Shown here piece after piece: positions 8,529 through 17,383 of a DNA stretch of 64,000 bases. The number at the start of each line of letters is the position of its first letter. Within the stretch, counting starts at the first letter, position 1. Origin of the DNA: Chitinophaga nivalis (GTDB taxonomy: Bacteria; Bacteroidota; Bacteroidia; Chitinophagales; Chitinophagaceae); contig NZ_JAPDNR010000001.1 in NCBI RefSeq assembly GCF_025989125.1, forward strand, positions 3,516,301 through 3,580,300. Direction: 5' to 3'. Both the position numbers and the translations under genes were made by a program. The notes beneath the pieces are model-generated. The model saw only the letters and a list, made by a program, of their open reading frames with translations. It searched no databases and had not been told where the DNA came from.

Positions 8529-9092
8529 ATGTCCAACCATTATAACGCCGAAACAGCCGACTGGTTGTCCTTTCAGCAGGGCGACAAACGTGCCCTGTCA
8601 GCGTGTTATAACACTTATGCCGATTATCTGTATAACTATGGCTGTAAGTTCACTGCAGATACTACCCTGGTAGAAGATACCATACAAGACCTTTTTCTGA
8701 AACTCTGGAAAAACCGGGAAAACCTGGGGCAGCCTGCTTCTGTAAAGAATTACCTGTTGAAATCACTGCGGGGTTTACTCATCAGAAAAATTACGACGGC
8801 ACAACGGCATGCACCGGATGAACTGGAAGAAAGCAATTACAGCTTTATGCTGGAGCTGTCGCCCGAACATATCCGCATGGCGAATGAGCAGGCTGCCCAG
8901 CGTTCCCTGCAACTGAAATCAGCCCTGGAAAACCTCACCCCGCGCCAGAAAGAAGCCGTATTTCTGCGGTTTTATGAAGATATGTCGTACGAGGATATTT
9001 CGGAGATCCTCTCTATTACCATTAAGGCTACCTATAAAATTATGGCCAGGGCCCTGGATGCCCTCCACGAACAGCTCGGACAACCCCTGTAA
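8529..9092 (+). CDS. ECF RNA polymerase sigma factor (FecI-like)
   Basis: A 187-residue ECF sigma factor. Region 2 (about 20-90) includes the core-binding and -10-recognition helices around DTIQDLFLKLWKNRENL. Region 4 (about 130-182) contains LTPRQKEAVFLRFYEDMSYEDISEIL followed by the recognition helix SITIKATYKIMARALDAL. It heads a sigma / FecR / SusC / SusD module, and in this arrangement it is normally held by the adjacent FecR protein until substrate binding to the STN-bearing SusC signals across the periplasm. Its main target is expected to be the susC gene at 10311. It has its own housekeeping-type promoter. Confidence 0.93.
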   Translation: MSNHYNAETADWLSFQQGDKRALSACYNTYADYLYNYGCKFTADTTLVEDTIQDLFLKLWKNRENLGQPASVKNYLLKSLRGLLIRKITTAQRHAPDELEESNYSFMLELSPEHIRMANEQAAQRSLQLKSALENLTPRQKEAVFLRFYEDMSYEDISEILSITIKATYKIMARALDALHEQLGQPL

Positions 9093-9163
9093 CCGGGCTG
9101 GTAGCAAGGCATTACAGGCATTTTAAAAAAAAATAAATAAATTTATTGTTCCCGTGGGGTAAA

Positions 9164-9189
9164 AACTTAATTACCTGCGTAATTAAGTT
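9164..9189 (+). promoter_or_regulatory. Perfect hairpin between sigma factor and fecR
   Basis: AACTTAATTA at 9164-9173 and its exact complement at 9180-9189 enclose a 6-nt loop, 35 bp before the FecR ATG. It is too AT-rich and lacks the T tail for a classic terminator. It may be an operator, an attenuator or an RNA processing site within the operon. Confidence 0.4.
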
Positions 9190-9224
9190 AAAGGCATACC
9201 TGTAATTGCCGGGAAAAAACGGTT

Positions 9225-10256
9225 ATGGATATACGTAAATACGAAAGTTACGATACGGCTGCTATGTTGGCAGATGTGGATTTTCAGCGCTGGGCATTGC
9301 GTCCTGGTGCTGAGGAGGAAGCGCTGTGGGAAGCTGTATTCGCCGTATATCCGGAAAAACGTATCCTGGCAATGAATGCAAAAGCCACCCTGCAGCAGCT
9401 GCAGTTCAAAACAACCGTATTCCCGGAACACCGTAAAACGGTTCGCCGGGAAGCGCTGGAGCAACTGCTGGAAGAGGAAGCAACACCCGTGATAACCCTG
9501 CGGCGCCGCAGTTATCGCTGGTTATATCAGGTAGCCGCTGTACTGTTAGTAATGCTGCTCGTTGCCGGCTGGTGGCGATTGCAGCAAGCTACCCCCGTAC
9601 GTGCTAAGTTCTTTACTAAGAATGGGGAAATAAAAACATTAACCCTCCCGGATAGTACTATCGTGGTGTTGAATGCCAATTCTTCACTGGAATACCCGAC
9701 TGACTGGAATAACAGCCAGGACAGAGAGGTGTGGATGAAGGGAGAAGGTTACTTTACGGTAGCACATCAGTACAATACCCGGCAGCAACGTACGAAGTTT
9801 ACCGTGCATACCAACGACCTCGATGTATTGGTATGGGGCACTACCTTTAATGTAAATACCCGCAGAGGTATTACCAGGGTATCCTTAAACAGCGGTAAAA
9901 TCAGTATCGGCTTCCCGGATGCCAGGAAAGCACCGGTGATGATGCAGCCCGGCGATATGATTGAATATACTTCCAGGCAACGTAAGCTGCAGGCCAGCCG
10001 GGTAAATCCCGCTGAGTATAGCAGCTGGCAACACCGGGAACTCGTCTTTAATAATATGTCCCTCCGTGAAATGGGCAATAAAATAGAAGATATATACGGG
10101 TACAAAGTGCGGATAGCCGATAGTACGACCGCTAACCGCACCATCAGTGGACGCTTGCTGGCCAAAAGCGACACGATGTTACTGCAAACAATTGCTGCAG
10201 TATTTAACCTGGATATCAGCATGAAGGATTCTGTTGTAGTGGTAGCCCCCCGGTAA
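9225..10256 (+). CDS. FecR family anti-sigma factor
   Basis: A 343-residue single-pass membrane protein. The cytoplasmic N terminus (about 1-95) is the presumed sigma-binding part. One membrane helix follows (about 99-117, LYQVAAVLLVMLLVAGW). The periplasmic FecR domain (about 130-235) shows the typical GEIKTLTLPDSTIVVLNANSSLEYP block, and a DUF4974-like C-terminal domain (about 265-340) ends in the NLDISMKDSVVVVAP strand that contacts the SusC STN domain. It transmits receptor occupancy to the sigma factor upstream. The sigma gene is separated by 132 bp containing a perfect hairpin; susC starts 54 bp downstream. Confidence 0.92.
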   Translation: MDIRKYESYDTAAMLADVDFQRWALRPGAEEEALWEAVFAVYPEKRILAMNAKATLQQLQFKTTVFPEHRKTVRREALEQLLEEEATPVITLRRRSYRWLYQVAAVLLVMLLVAGWWRLQQATPVRAKFFTKNGEIKTLTLPDSTIVVLNANSSLEYPTDWNNSQDREVWMKGEGYFTVAHQYNTRQQRTKFTVHTNDLDVLVWGTTFNVNTRRGITRVSLNSGKISIGFPDARKAPVMMQPGDMIEYTSRQRKLQASRVNPAEYSSWQHRELVFNNMSLREMGNKIEDIYGYKVRIADSTTANRTISGRLLAKSDTMLLQTIAAVFNLDISMKDSVVVVAPR

Positions 10257-10310
10257 ATGTGCGCTTCGCGCCACGATTAACCAGTTTTTTTATTAACCAA
10301 AATTCGTAAC

Positions 10311-13300
10311 ATGAAAATGATGTTTTCGTGTAGGCGGCACTGTTTGCAAGTGCTGTCTGCGGGAATCCTGTTGCTGCATTTTACAGTGGATGCCAGCGCC
10401 ATCACACAGACAGAACCGGCTAATTCGTTCAACAATGTACAGGCTAAATCAGGTAAAACATTCCGGCATACACTGGAAGAAATTGCTACGCAGTACAAAG
10501 TAAGGCTGGTATATGAAACGAGTATGGCGGATGCAAGACCTTATGTAAAACCACCACAACACAAGCCCCGTATTGAAGAAGTACTGAGTAGTATTTTGTC
10601 CGCTTCCAATCTGCGGTTTATTAAAGTAGATGACAGCCAGTTTGCCATCATTGCACAGCCGGCAGCCAAAAACCAACCAGATGATATCATCGCGCCTAAC
10701 AACGCGCCGGCTGCTGCTTTACCCCTGCAAAAAGCAGGTGGAAACCAACCTTCACCATTATCGGCGGATACCGTAATAGACCGCCGCCTCATCAGGGGAA
10801 CCATTACAGAGGAAGATGGTTCCCCTATTCCCGGCGCCACCATTACGCTGCCGGGTACTTCCATCGGCGCTACAAGCAATGCGTCGGGAGCTTTTACCCT
10901 GATGCTGCCGGGGACGCATACAGCGCCTTTACTGATCACCAGCGTAGGATACCTGTCGCAGAAGATGGCGGTAAAAGGAGTAGAAGTCCTAACGGTAAAG
11001 CTTAAACGAAATGTAAGTCAGATACAGCAGGTAGAAGTGAATGCCGGGGTCTATAAACGCCCGACTTCCAGCTATACCGGTGCGGCTACGACCATTACGG
11101 CAGAACAGCTGAAACAGGTCAGCAACAAAAACGTACTGGAAGCGCTGAAAGCACTGGACCCGTCTTTCAAAATGCCCGATAACCTGCAGTTCGGCTCAGA
11201 TCCCAACCGCTTGCCGGATATCCAGGTAAGGGGGGCGGCGAGTTTGCCCAATATGAAGGGCGACTACACGTCCAGTCCCAACCTGCCGCTGTTTATCCTG
11301 GATGGTTTTGAAGCCTCTCTGCAGCGGGTATTCGACCTGGACATGAACCGCATTGCGGCAGTAACCCTGCTCAAAGATGCGGCGGCTACCGCCATCTATG
11401 GTTCCAGAGGCGCCAACGGCGTACTGGTCATTGAAACCGTAAGACCGGAAAAAGGCCGGTTGCGCCTTAGCTATACCAACGACTTTAAAGTAGCAGCGCC
11501 CGATCTGAACGTATACAACCTGCTGAATGCAGAAGAAAAACTGCAGCTGGAAAAAGATGCAGGCCTCTATACCTATATCACCAGCGGTCCCGGTTTTTCT
11601 ATTCCTTATCCTAAACCGGAAGAGTCTCAACGCCTGAAAGAATTGTATGCGGCCCGGCAGATTGAAGTACGCCGCGGGGTGAACACCTACTGGCTGTCGC
11701 AGCCGGTGCGTACCGGCGTATACGATCGCCATTCCCTGTATGCAGAAGGAGGAGATGATTATGTAAGATATGGCTTACAACTGGCTGCAGGTAATGAACA
11801 AGGGGTAATGAAAGGCTCCGGCAGAAGTAACTATTCGGGAGAAGTATCCCTGGCTTACCAGTACAAACAACTGCGTTTCCGGAATGCGCTCACTGTTAAC
11901 TATAACAAAAGTACCAACTCACCTTTCGGCAGCTTCAGCCAGTTCGGCCTGCTGAATCCTTACTACAGCATCTACGACGACGAAGGCCGTATGAAGCGGA
12001 AACTGGACGAAGGCCTGGATAACCCGTTGTACAACGGTACCATGTTTGTGAAAGACGAAAGTACCTATACGGAGTTTATCAATAACTTCTCCGCAGAATG
12101 GCAGATTTCCCAGCCGTTCCGCGTGATCGGTAGTTTCAGTTTGATGAAGCAGGACAATGGCAGCGAACAATTCCTGCCGGCAGAACATACTGCCTTCTCC
12201 GGATATAGTGCAGAAGAAAAAACACGCCGGGGTTCCTATACGATTCAGCATGGTAAAAGAACCAACTATGAAACCAGCCTGACGCTGAACTATGGCCGTG
12301 CGGTAAATGGTTCGTCTCTCTACGCTTCCGGTGGTTTCAATCTGGCAGGCAGCCGCGATGATAACAACGGCTATAAGGTGGAAGGTTTCCCGAACGACCG
12401 GATGGATGCCAGCTGGTTCGCCAAACAATACGAAAAAAATGGCCACCCCACCGGTAGTGAATCCATTACCCGCAGGGTAGGGGTGCTGGCCAACGTCAAC
12501 TATGCCTACTATCAGAAATACCTGATCGATCTCTCCTATCGTATCGACGGTTCTTCTCAGTTTGGCGCCAACAAACGTTTCGGTGAATTCTGGTCTGCCG
12601 GTATCGGCTGGAACATGCACAAAGAATCTTTTCTGCAGGGCAGCAAAATCATCAACCTGCTGAAACTCCGTGCCAGCTATGGTGCGCGTGGTTCCCTGAA
12701 TGTACCGGCCTATCAGGCACTGGCTACCTACAACTATTACAATGATGTGTACTACTATGACATGCTGGGCGCCTATATGATGTCGCTGGGCAACAAGGAG
12801 CTGAGCTGGCAGAATCGCCTCACAGCCAACATCGGGGCAGATATGTCCTTGTTCAACAGCCGCCTGAACATAGAGGTCAACTACTACCGTGATGTGACCA
12901 AAAATGCCATCGCTGACATCAGTACGCCACCTTCCATCGGTTTCGAGATGAATAAAACCAACTTCGGTGAACTGAAAGGAAAAGGGTTAGAAGTATACCT
13001 GCGTTACATGATCATCCGCGATAATAAAAAGAATCTCTACTGGAATATCAATGCCTCTGTGGTGCGTAACCGCACCATTGTATCCAATATCGCTGATCGC
13101 TTCCGTAAATTCAACTCCGACCAGAATACCAAACCGCAAACCGGTCCGGTTACCCTGCTCGTGGATGGTTATCCGTTAAATACCATCTGGGCAGTGCCTT
13201 CCCTGGGTATTGATCCGGGTACCGGCTCCGAAATATTCCGCCGTGCCGACGGTACCGTTACCACTGCCTGGAGTGCTACCGACAAACAGGCCGTAGGTAA

Positions 13301-13757
13301 TATGGATCCGCAATACGAAGGTACTTTTGGCACATTTGTAGGATACAAAGGATTTAACTTAAACGCGTTGATGCGTTACCGTTACGGCGGACAGATTTTC
13401 AATGCTACGCTGCTCGACCGGGTGGAAAACGCCGACGTCAGCAAGAACGTGGATCGCCGCGTATACGAACAGCGCTGGCGTAGACCGGGCGACGTTACCT
13501 TCTTTAAAAACGTAGCCAGCCGGGAAACGACCAAACCTTCTTCCCGCTTTGTACAAAATGAAAATACGCTGTCGCTGGAATCAATATCCTTATCATATGA
13601 CTTTAACCGCAGACAAATCAGTTTCCTGCGTATGCAGAACCTGCGTTTATCACTGTATATGAATGAAGTATTCCGGCTGTCAACAGTAGAGCAGGAGCGG
13701 GGACTGGATTATCCGTTCGCCAGATCATTCTCCTTCTCTCTAAAAACTCAGTTTTAA
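10311..13757 (+). CDS. SusC/RagA-type TonB-linked outer membrane transporter with STN domain
   Basis: A 1148-residue outer-membrane protein: signal peptide (about 1-29), STN/secretin-like signalling domain (about 40-122), a linker, a CarboxypepD_reg-like beta domain (about 160-240), the TonB plug (about 250-380) and a 22-strand barrel ending in a C-terminal Phe (SLKTQF), the usual BAM recognition end. The STN domain fits the upstream sigma/FecR pair. With the SusD at 13776 it forms a pedal-bin importer for large ligands. No glycoside hydrolase is encoded in this operon, so the ligand may be a peptide or another non-glycan molecule. Starts at 10311 or 10317 are both possible. Confidence 0.93.
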   Translation: MKMMFSCRRHCLQVLSAGILLLHFTVDASAITQTEPANSFNNVQAKSGKTFRHTLEEIATQYKVRLVYETSMADARPYVKPPQHKPRIEEVLSSILSASNLRFIKVDDSQFAIIAQPAAKNQPDDIIAPNNAPAAALPLQKAGGNQPSPLSADTVIDRRLIRGTITEEDGSPIPGATITLPGTSIGATSNASGAFTLMLPGTHTAPLLITSVGYLSQKMAVKGVEVLTVKLKRNVSQIQQVEVNAGVYKRPTSSYTGAATTITAEQLKQVSNKNVLEALKALDPSFKMPDNLQFGSDPNRLPDIQVRGAASLPNMKGDYTSSPNLPLFILDGFEASLQRVFDLDMNRIAAVTLLKDAAATAIYGSRGANGVLVIETVRPEKGRLRLSYTNDFKVAAPDLNVYNLLNAEEKLQLEKDAGLYTYITSGPGFSIPYPKPEESQRLKELYAARQIEVRRGVNTYWLSQPVRTGVYDRHSLYAEGGDDYVRYGLQLAAGNEQGVMKGSGRSNYSGEVSLAYQYKQLRFRNALTVNYNKSTNSPFGSFSQFGLLNPYYSIYDDEGRMKRKLDEGLDNPLYNGTMFVKDESTYTEFINNFSAEWQISQPFRVIGSFSLMKQDNGSEQFLPAEHTAFSGYSAEEKTRRGSYTIQHGKRTNYETSLTLNYGRAVNGSSLYASGGFNLAGSRDDNNGYKVEGFPNDRMDASWFAKQYEKNGHPTGSESITRRVGVLANVNYAYYQKYLIDLSYRIDGSSQFGANKRFGEFWSAGIGWNMHKESFLQGSKIINLLKLRASYGARGSLNVPAYQALATYNYYNDVYYYDMLGAYMMSLGNKELSWQNRLTANIGADMSLFNSRLNIEVNYYRDVTKNAIADISTPPSIGFEMNKTNFGELKGKGLEVYLRYMIIRDNKKNLYWNINASVVRNRTIVSNIADRFRKFNSDQNTKPQTGPVTLLVDGYPLNTIWAVPSLGIDPGTGSEIFRRADGTVTTAWSATDKQAVGNMDPQYEGTFGTFVGYKGFNLNALMRYRYGGQIFNATLLDRVENADVSKNVDRRVYEQRWRRPGDVTFFKNVASRETTKPSSRFVQNENTLSLESISLSYDFNRRQISFLRMQNLRLSLYMNEVFRLSTVEQERGLDYPFARSFSFSLKTQF

Positions 13758-13775
13758 TCAACCAAACCTGGTGCT

Positions 13776-15197
13776 ATGAAATTTCGTTTAAGCTTAGCCG
13801 TTATTTGTATGCTGTTGCTGGGGAGTACAGGCTGTAATAAATGGCTCGACGTAACACCCCGTTCCCAGATCAGGGAAGACCAGTTCTTTACCAATGAAAG
13901 AGGCTTCGAAGATGCCCTGGCCGGCATCTATGTGAAAATGGTAAGTCCGCAGTTATATGGCGATTACCTGACCATGAGTTTCCTGGACGTACTGGCGCAG
14001 CGGTATGCGCCCACCAACTATTATCATTTCTTTAAGGACGATGCGGTATTCCTGTATAAAAACCAAACCGTAAAAACACATATCGCAGATATCTGGCGCT
14101 CTATGTATAGTACGCTGGTAAATAATAACAATATCCTCCGGTATCTCGAAGAAAACCAAAGTGCGCTGGGGAAATCCCGGTATGGCCTGATCAAGGGAGA
14201 AGCCCTGGCGTTAAGGGCATTCATGCACTTCGATCTGTTGCGTATGTTTGGTAAGAACTACCAGCTGGGCGCCGGTGCGCCTGCTATTCCCTATGTAACA
14301 AAAGTTACCCAGGTGCCTACGGAGTTGTCTACAACAGGCGAAGTGGTCACAAAGGTGCTGGCCGATCTGGAAGAAGCATTGCCGTTGCTGGAAAAGCTGG
14401 ATCCGCTGAATGGTGGTCCCGACGATGGCAGCCAGTTCCTGAAAAACCGGAAAGGTCGTATGAACTATCTGGCGGTGAAGGCATTGCTGGCACGGGTATA
14501 TCTCTTTAAAGGCGATAAGGTGAATGCCTATAAGCGGGCGAAGGAAGTGATTGATGCCGGTAAACATACGTTTATCACCAGCAATGACATTATTAACCGT
14601 ACCGACTATACTTTTTCCGGAGAACATATTTTCGCCCTGCAGGTAATGAATATCAAAGATATCGTCAACAAGTATTTTAAATACCATGAAGACGAAGCTT
14701 ATAACAGCGGCCGGACACAATATGAACTGAAAAACGACAGAAGTGTAACGCAGCGGGTGTTTGAAACCAACAGCGGCGGTAGTACCGATTATCGTTATCT
14801 GTATCTGTTTAAAGAACAAACAGGGCAGCAATACCATATCAAATTCTGGCAGGAAGATGAATCCAACTATAATATTAAGTTCCGCTACCTGATGCCGCTG
14901 ATCAAGATTTCAGAAATGTATTACATCGCAGCGGAAACGGCGCCGGATCTGAATACGGCCATTACTTTACTGAATAAGATCCGTTTCAACCGCGGTATTC
15001 CCAGCCTGCCGGAAGACCTGAATCCCGCGCAGCTGCAGGATGAGATCCGTAAAGAATACCAGAAGGAATTTTACAGCGAAGGGCAATTCTTCTACTACTG
15101 CAAACGGCTGAATCTTAATAAAATCAGTGAAGTGCCGGTAAAGCCTGAAAACGTATATGTGTTACCGTTACCAGACAACGAGATCGATCTGCGATAA
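13776..15197 (+). CDS. SusD/RagB family surface lipoprotein
   Basis: A 473-residue lipoprotein. The signal peptide ends at a lipobox with the acylated Cys near residue 20 (GSTGCNKWLDVTP). The SusD-like N-terminal region (about 22-210) starts with the characteristic LDVTPRSQIREDQFFTNERGF segment, and the RagB/SusD C-terminal domain (about 290-470) contains LMPLIKISEMYYIAAE and LLNKIRFNRGIP. It forms the lid of the SusC channel and binds the substrate at the cell surface. The gene follows susC by 18 bp; an AATCAACCAA motif overlaps the susC stop codon. The C-terminal end is also overlapped by a spurious upstream extension of the next frame. Confidence 0.92.
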   Translation: MKFRLSLAVICMLLLGSTGCNKWLDVTPRSQIREDQFFTNERGFEDALAGIYVKMVSPQLYGDYLTMSFLDVLAQRYAPTNYYHFFKDDAVFLYKNQTVKTHIADIWRSMYSTLVNNNNILRYLEENQSALGKSRYGLIKGEALALRAFMHFDLLRMFGKNYQLGAGAPAIPYVTKVTQVPTELSTTGEVVTKVLADLEEALPLLEKLDPLNGGPDDGSQFLKNRKGRMNYLAVKALLARVYLFKGDKVNAYKRAKEVIDAGKHTFITSNDIINRTDYTFSGEHIFALQVMNIKDIVNKYFKYHEDEAYNSGRTQYELKNDRSVTQRVFETNSGGSTDYRYLYLFKEQTGQQYHIKFWQEDESNYNIKFRYLMPLIKISEMYYIAAETAPDLNTAITLLNKIRFNRGIPSLPEDLNPAQLQDEIRKEYQKEFYSEGQFFYYCKRLNLNKISEVPVKPENVYVLPLPDNEIDLR

Positions 15198-15225
15198 CGG
15201 ATGTAATCAACCAAATCAACTTAGC

Positions 15226-15918
15226 ATGAAGAACTGGAAACTATATCATCTATTATTCCTGGCAGCGGCTTTTGCCGGCTGCAGCAAAGAACCGCTGGAA
15301 ACATACAAGGATGAACCACGCATATATTTTAACGGAGAGGAATCCACTTTTACTTTTGCGATCCGTCCGTCCACACAGCTCACAGATACCTTTAAAGTAC
15401 GTATCAATTATAGCGGGCTGACGTTGCGACAGGCCTTGCCGGTAAAATTCTCCGTAGCAGATACCTCTACCGCCAAAGCAGGAAAGGATTATGAACTGCC
15501 GGCTAATTTTGCAGTACCCGTTGGATATTTCTCCGATACCTTGCGGATTCTCGTAAAAAGGACGCCGGAAATTGCTACGAAAGCGGCAGTACTGGTATTA
15601 AGACTGGAAGACAATGGTAGCTATACGCCTGGTTTTGGCCGCAATGGTAAAGTCATCCGGCTGGTGATAAATGACATGCTCACCAAACCTTCTTCCTGGG
15701 AATCTTACCTGGCATCTTACCTGGGTGTTTACAGCAAAGCTAAATACCGTTTTATTATCGATACGTTGGGGATGTCTGATTTCCCTTATGATATGGTACG
15801 TAACGGGCAGCTGCTGTACTATAAAATAAAACTGGCGGAAGCACTGGCAGCCTATGAAAAAATACACGGGCCGCTGATCGATGCAGAAACCGGTAACCAG
15901 GTGTTTTTCCCTGCGTGA
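15226..15918 (+). CDS. DUF4843 domain lipoprotein
   Basis: A 230-residue lipoprotein. The start at 15226 is chosen because it gives a proper signal peptide and lipobox (AAAFAGCSKEPL); the frame stays open upstream into the end of susD. The YKDEPRIYFNG opening and the following beta-rich region (about 30-150, with a Calx-beta-like KAGKDYELP segment) identify DUF4843. Such proteins always occur just after SusD in non-saccharolytic SusCD loci and are thought to be accessory surface-binding components. No enzymatic motif is seen. An AATCAACCAA motif lies at 15205-15214. The stop overlaps the start of the next open frame. Confidence 0.85.
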   Translation: MKNWKLYHLLFLAAAFAGCSKEPLETYKDEPRIYFNGEESTFTFAIRPSTQLTDTFKVRINYSGLTLRQALPVKFSVADTSTAKAGKDYELPANFAVPVGYFSDTLRILVKRTPEIATKAAVLVLRLEDNGSYTPGFGRNGKVIRLVINDMLTKPSSWESYLASYLGVYSKAKYRFIIDTLGMSDFPYDMVRNGQLLYYKIKLAEALAAYEKIHGPLIDAETGNQVFFPA

Positions 15919-15947
15919 TGCTCATCTTTTACTTTAACCAGCTAGAT

Positions 15948-17375
15948 ATGAAAAAATATATATTATTATCCCTGCTGTTCCTGGGGCTGATAGCATGTTA
16001 TAAAGACAAAGGCAATTACGATTATTTGTCATTGAAAAAAATTACGATCGACTCCATCCTGGATGTGAAACGTTACTACATGGATTCCCTGATTATAGAG
16101 CCGGTGATTACAGTAGATAAAGGGGACTTCAATGAATTGGATTTTGAATGGAGTATGATGCCTACGACCGGTGTGTTTGAACCATTGCCATCAGAGCCGG
16201 AAGTGATCGCCAACACACGGGTACTGCGGATACAGATTAAGAAAGAATCCAGGGAGTTCCCGTATATCATGGTGCTGCGGGTCATTGATAAGGCCACCGG
16301 CGTAAGTGTTTTCCGCCGGTTTCAGCTCACCATCAGCAGTCCGTATGCCAGCGGATGGCTGGTACTGAGCGATCGCAATCATGTATCGGATGTAGACATT
16401 GTAACACCGGACGGAGATGTGCACAGCCGGATTTATGAGAATGTCAACGGAAAACCCATGACAGATCATGGGCTGCGGTTAAGCCTCACCGGCTCTTTAA
16501 ACGGTAAGGATGAATTGTATATCCAGACAGACAACAATATTCTGCAGATACGTAATCCGGAATTTACTTATCTGCGCGATGCAGCTAGTATGTTCTATAG
16601 CATGCCGGGTGTAGTCAAACCACAGGTACTCACCATCAATGATATGGCTACCCAGCGGTATCTCATCAGCAACGGGCAGATATTTGTAGCGGCTACACTC
16701 AACAATGGTAAATATAGCCTGCCGCTGGTAGGTAATTATGAAGCGGCGCCTTTTGTGGCATCCGGTGGTGCTTATTCAGCGATCTATGATAAAAAGAATG
16801 GCCGTTTCCTCAAATTTCCGGCTCGTACCAATGCTGTGACCATGGAGGCTTTCACGGAATTAAAACCCGATCCGGTATTTGATGTGAATAATGTAAAAGG
16901 AACCTTGTTGTTTGTTGAACGGGGCTCCGATTATACGTATCACATCTTCCGCAATGCCGACGGGAAGCTGCAGCTATACGGATTAAACACGGGTAGTAAC
17001 GATATACCTGCGGGGATGACGCAAGCCATTGAGCCGGCAGAAATGCAGCAGCTTTCTGCGGTGGTGATATCCGGTGCCTTGCCTATGGCATATTTCACCA
17101 GCGGACATAGTCTTTACATGTATGATATCTATGCCAATACGGCAAAGAAGCTGTATGATTTTCCGGGTAATGCCACAGTGTCTGTGATCAGGATGTTGAA
17201 GGAATGGCGCCATGTGGACGATAATACCTTACTGACAGTAGGGGTGAATGAAGGGGATGCAGGCTCCGTATACTTTTTTAAACTGCTGGGTACCGGCGAT
17301 CTGCAGGGAGGTACGTATAAAAATAAATTTACCGGCTTTGGCCGCATTTCAGATATCATTTATAAAAGCAAATAA
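15948..17375 (+). CDS. PKD-like family surface lipoprotein
   Basis: A 475-residue lipoprotein. The start at 15948 gives a signal peptide with lipobox (LLFLGLIACYKDKGNYDY). The N-terminal part (about 25-150) resembles tandem PKD/Ig-like beta sandwiches. The remainder (about 150-470) has recurring short strands such as GWLVLSDRN and GTLLFVERGSDYTYHIFR that suggest a beta-propeller-like fold. The arrangement SusC-SusD-DUF4843-PKD-like is a known gene order in Bacteroidota. The protein is expected at the outer membrane surface as a ligand-binding accessory of the transporter. No catalytic motif is visible. Confidence 0.82.
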   Translation: MKKYILLSLLFLGLIACYKDKGNYDYLSLKKITIDSILDVKRYYMDSLIIEPVITVDKGDFNELDFEWSMMPTTGVFEPLPSEPEVIANTRVLRIQIKKESREFPYIMVLRVIDKATGVSVFRRFQLTISSPYASGWLVLSDRNHVSDVDIVTPDGDVHSRIYENVNGKPMTDHGLRLSLTGSLNGKDELYIQTDNNILQIRNPEFTYLRDAASMFYSMPGVVKPQVLTINDMATQRYLISNGQIFVAATLNNGKYSLPLVGNYEAAPFVASGGAYSAIYDKKNGRFLKFPARTNAVTMEAFTELKPDPVFDVNNVKGTLLFVERGSDYTYHIFRNADGKLQLYGLNTGSNDIPAGMTQAIEPAEMQQLSAVVISGALPMAYFTSGHSLYMYDIYANTAKKLYDFPGNATVSVIRMLKEWRHVDDNTLLTVGVNEGDAGSVYFFKLLGTGDLQGGTYKNKFTGFGRISDIIYKSK

Positions 17376-17383
17376 ACAGCATT

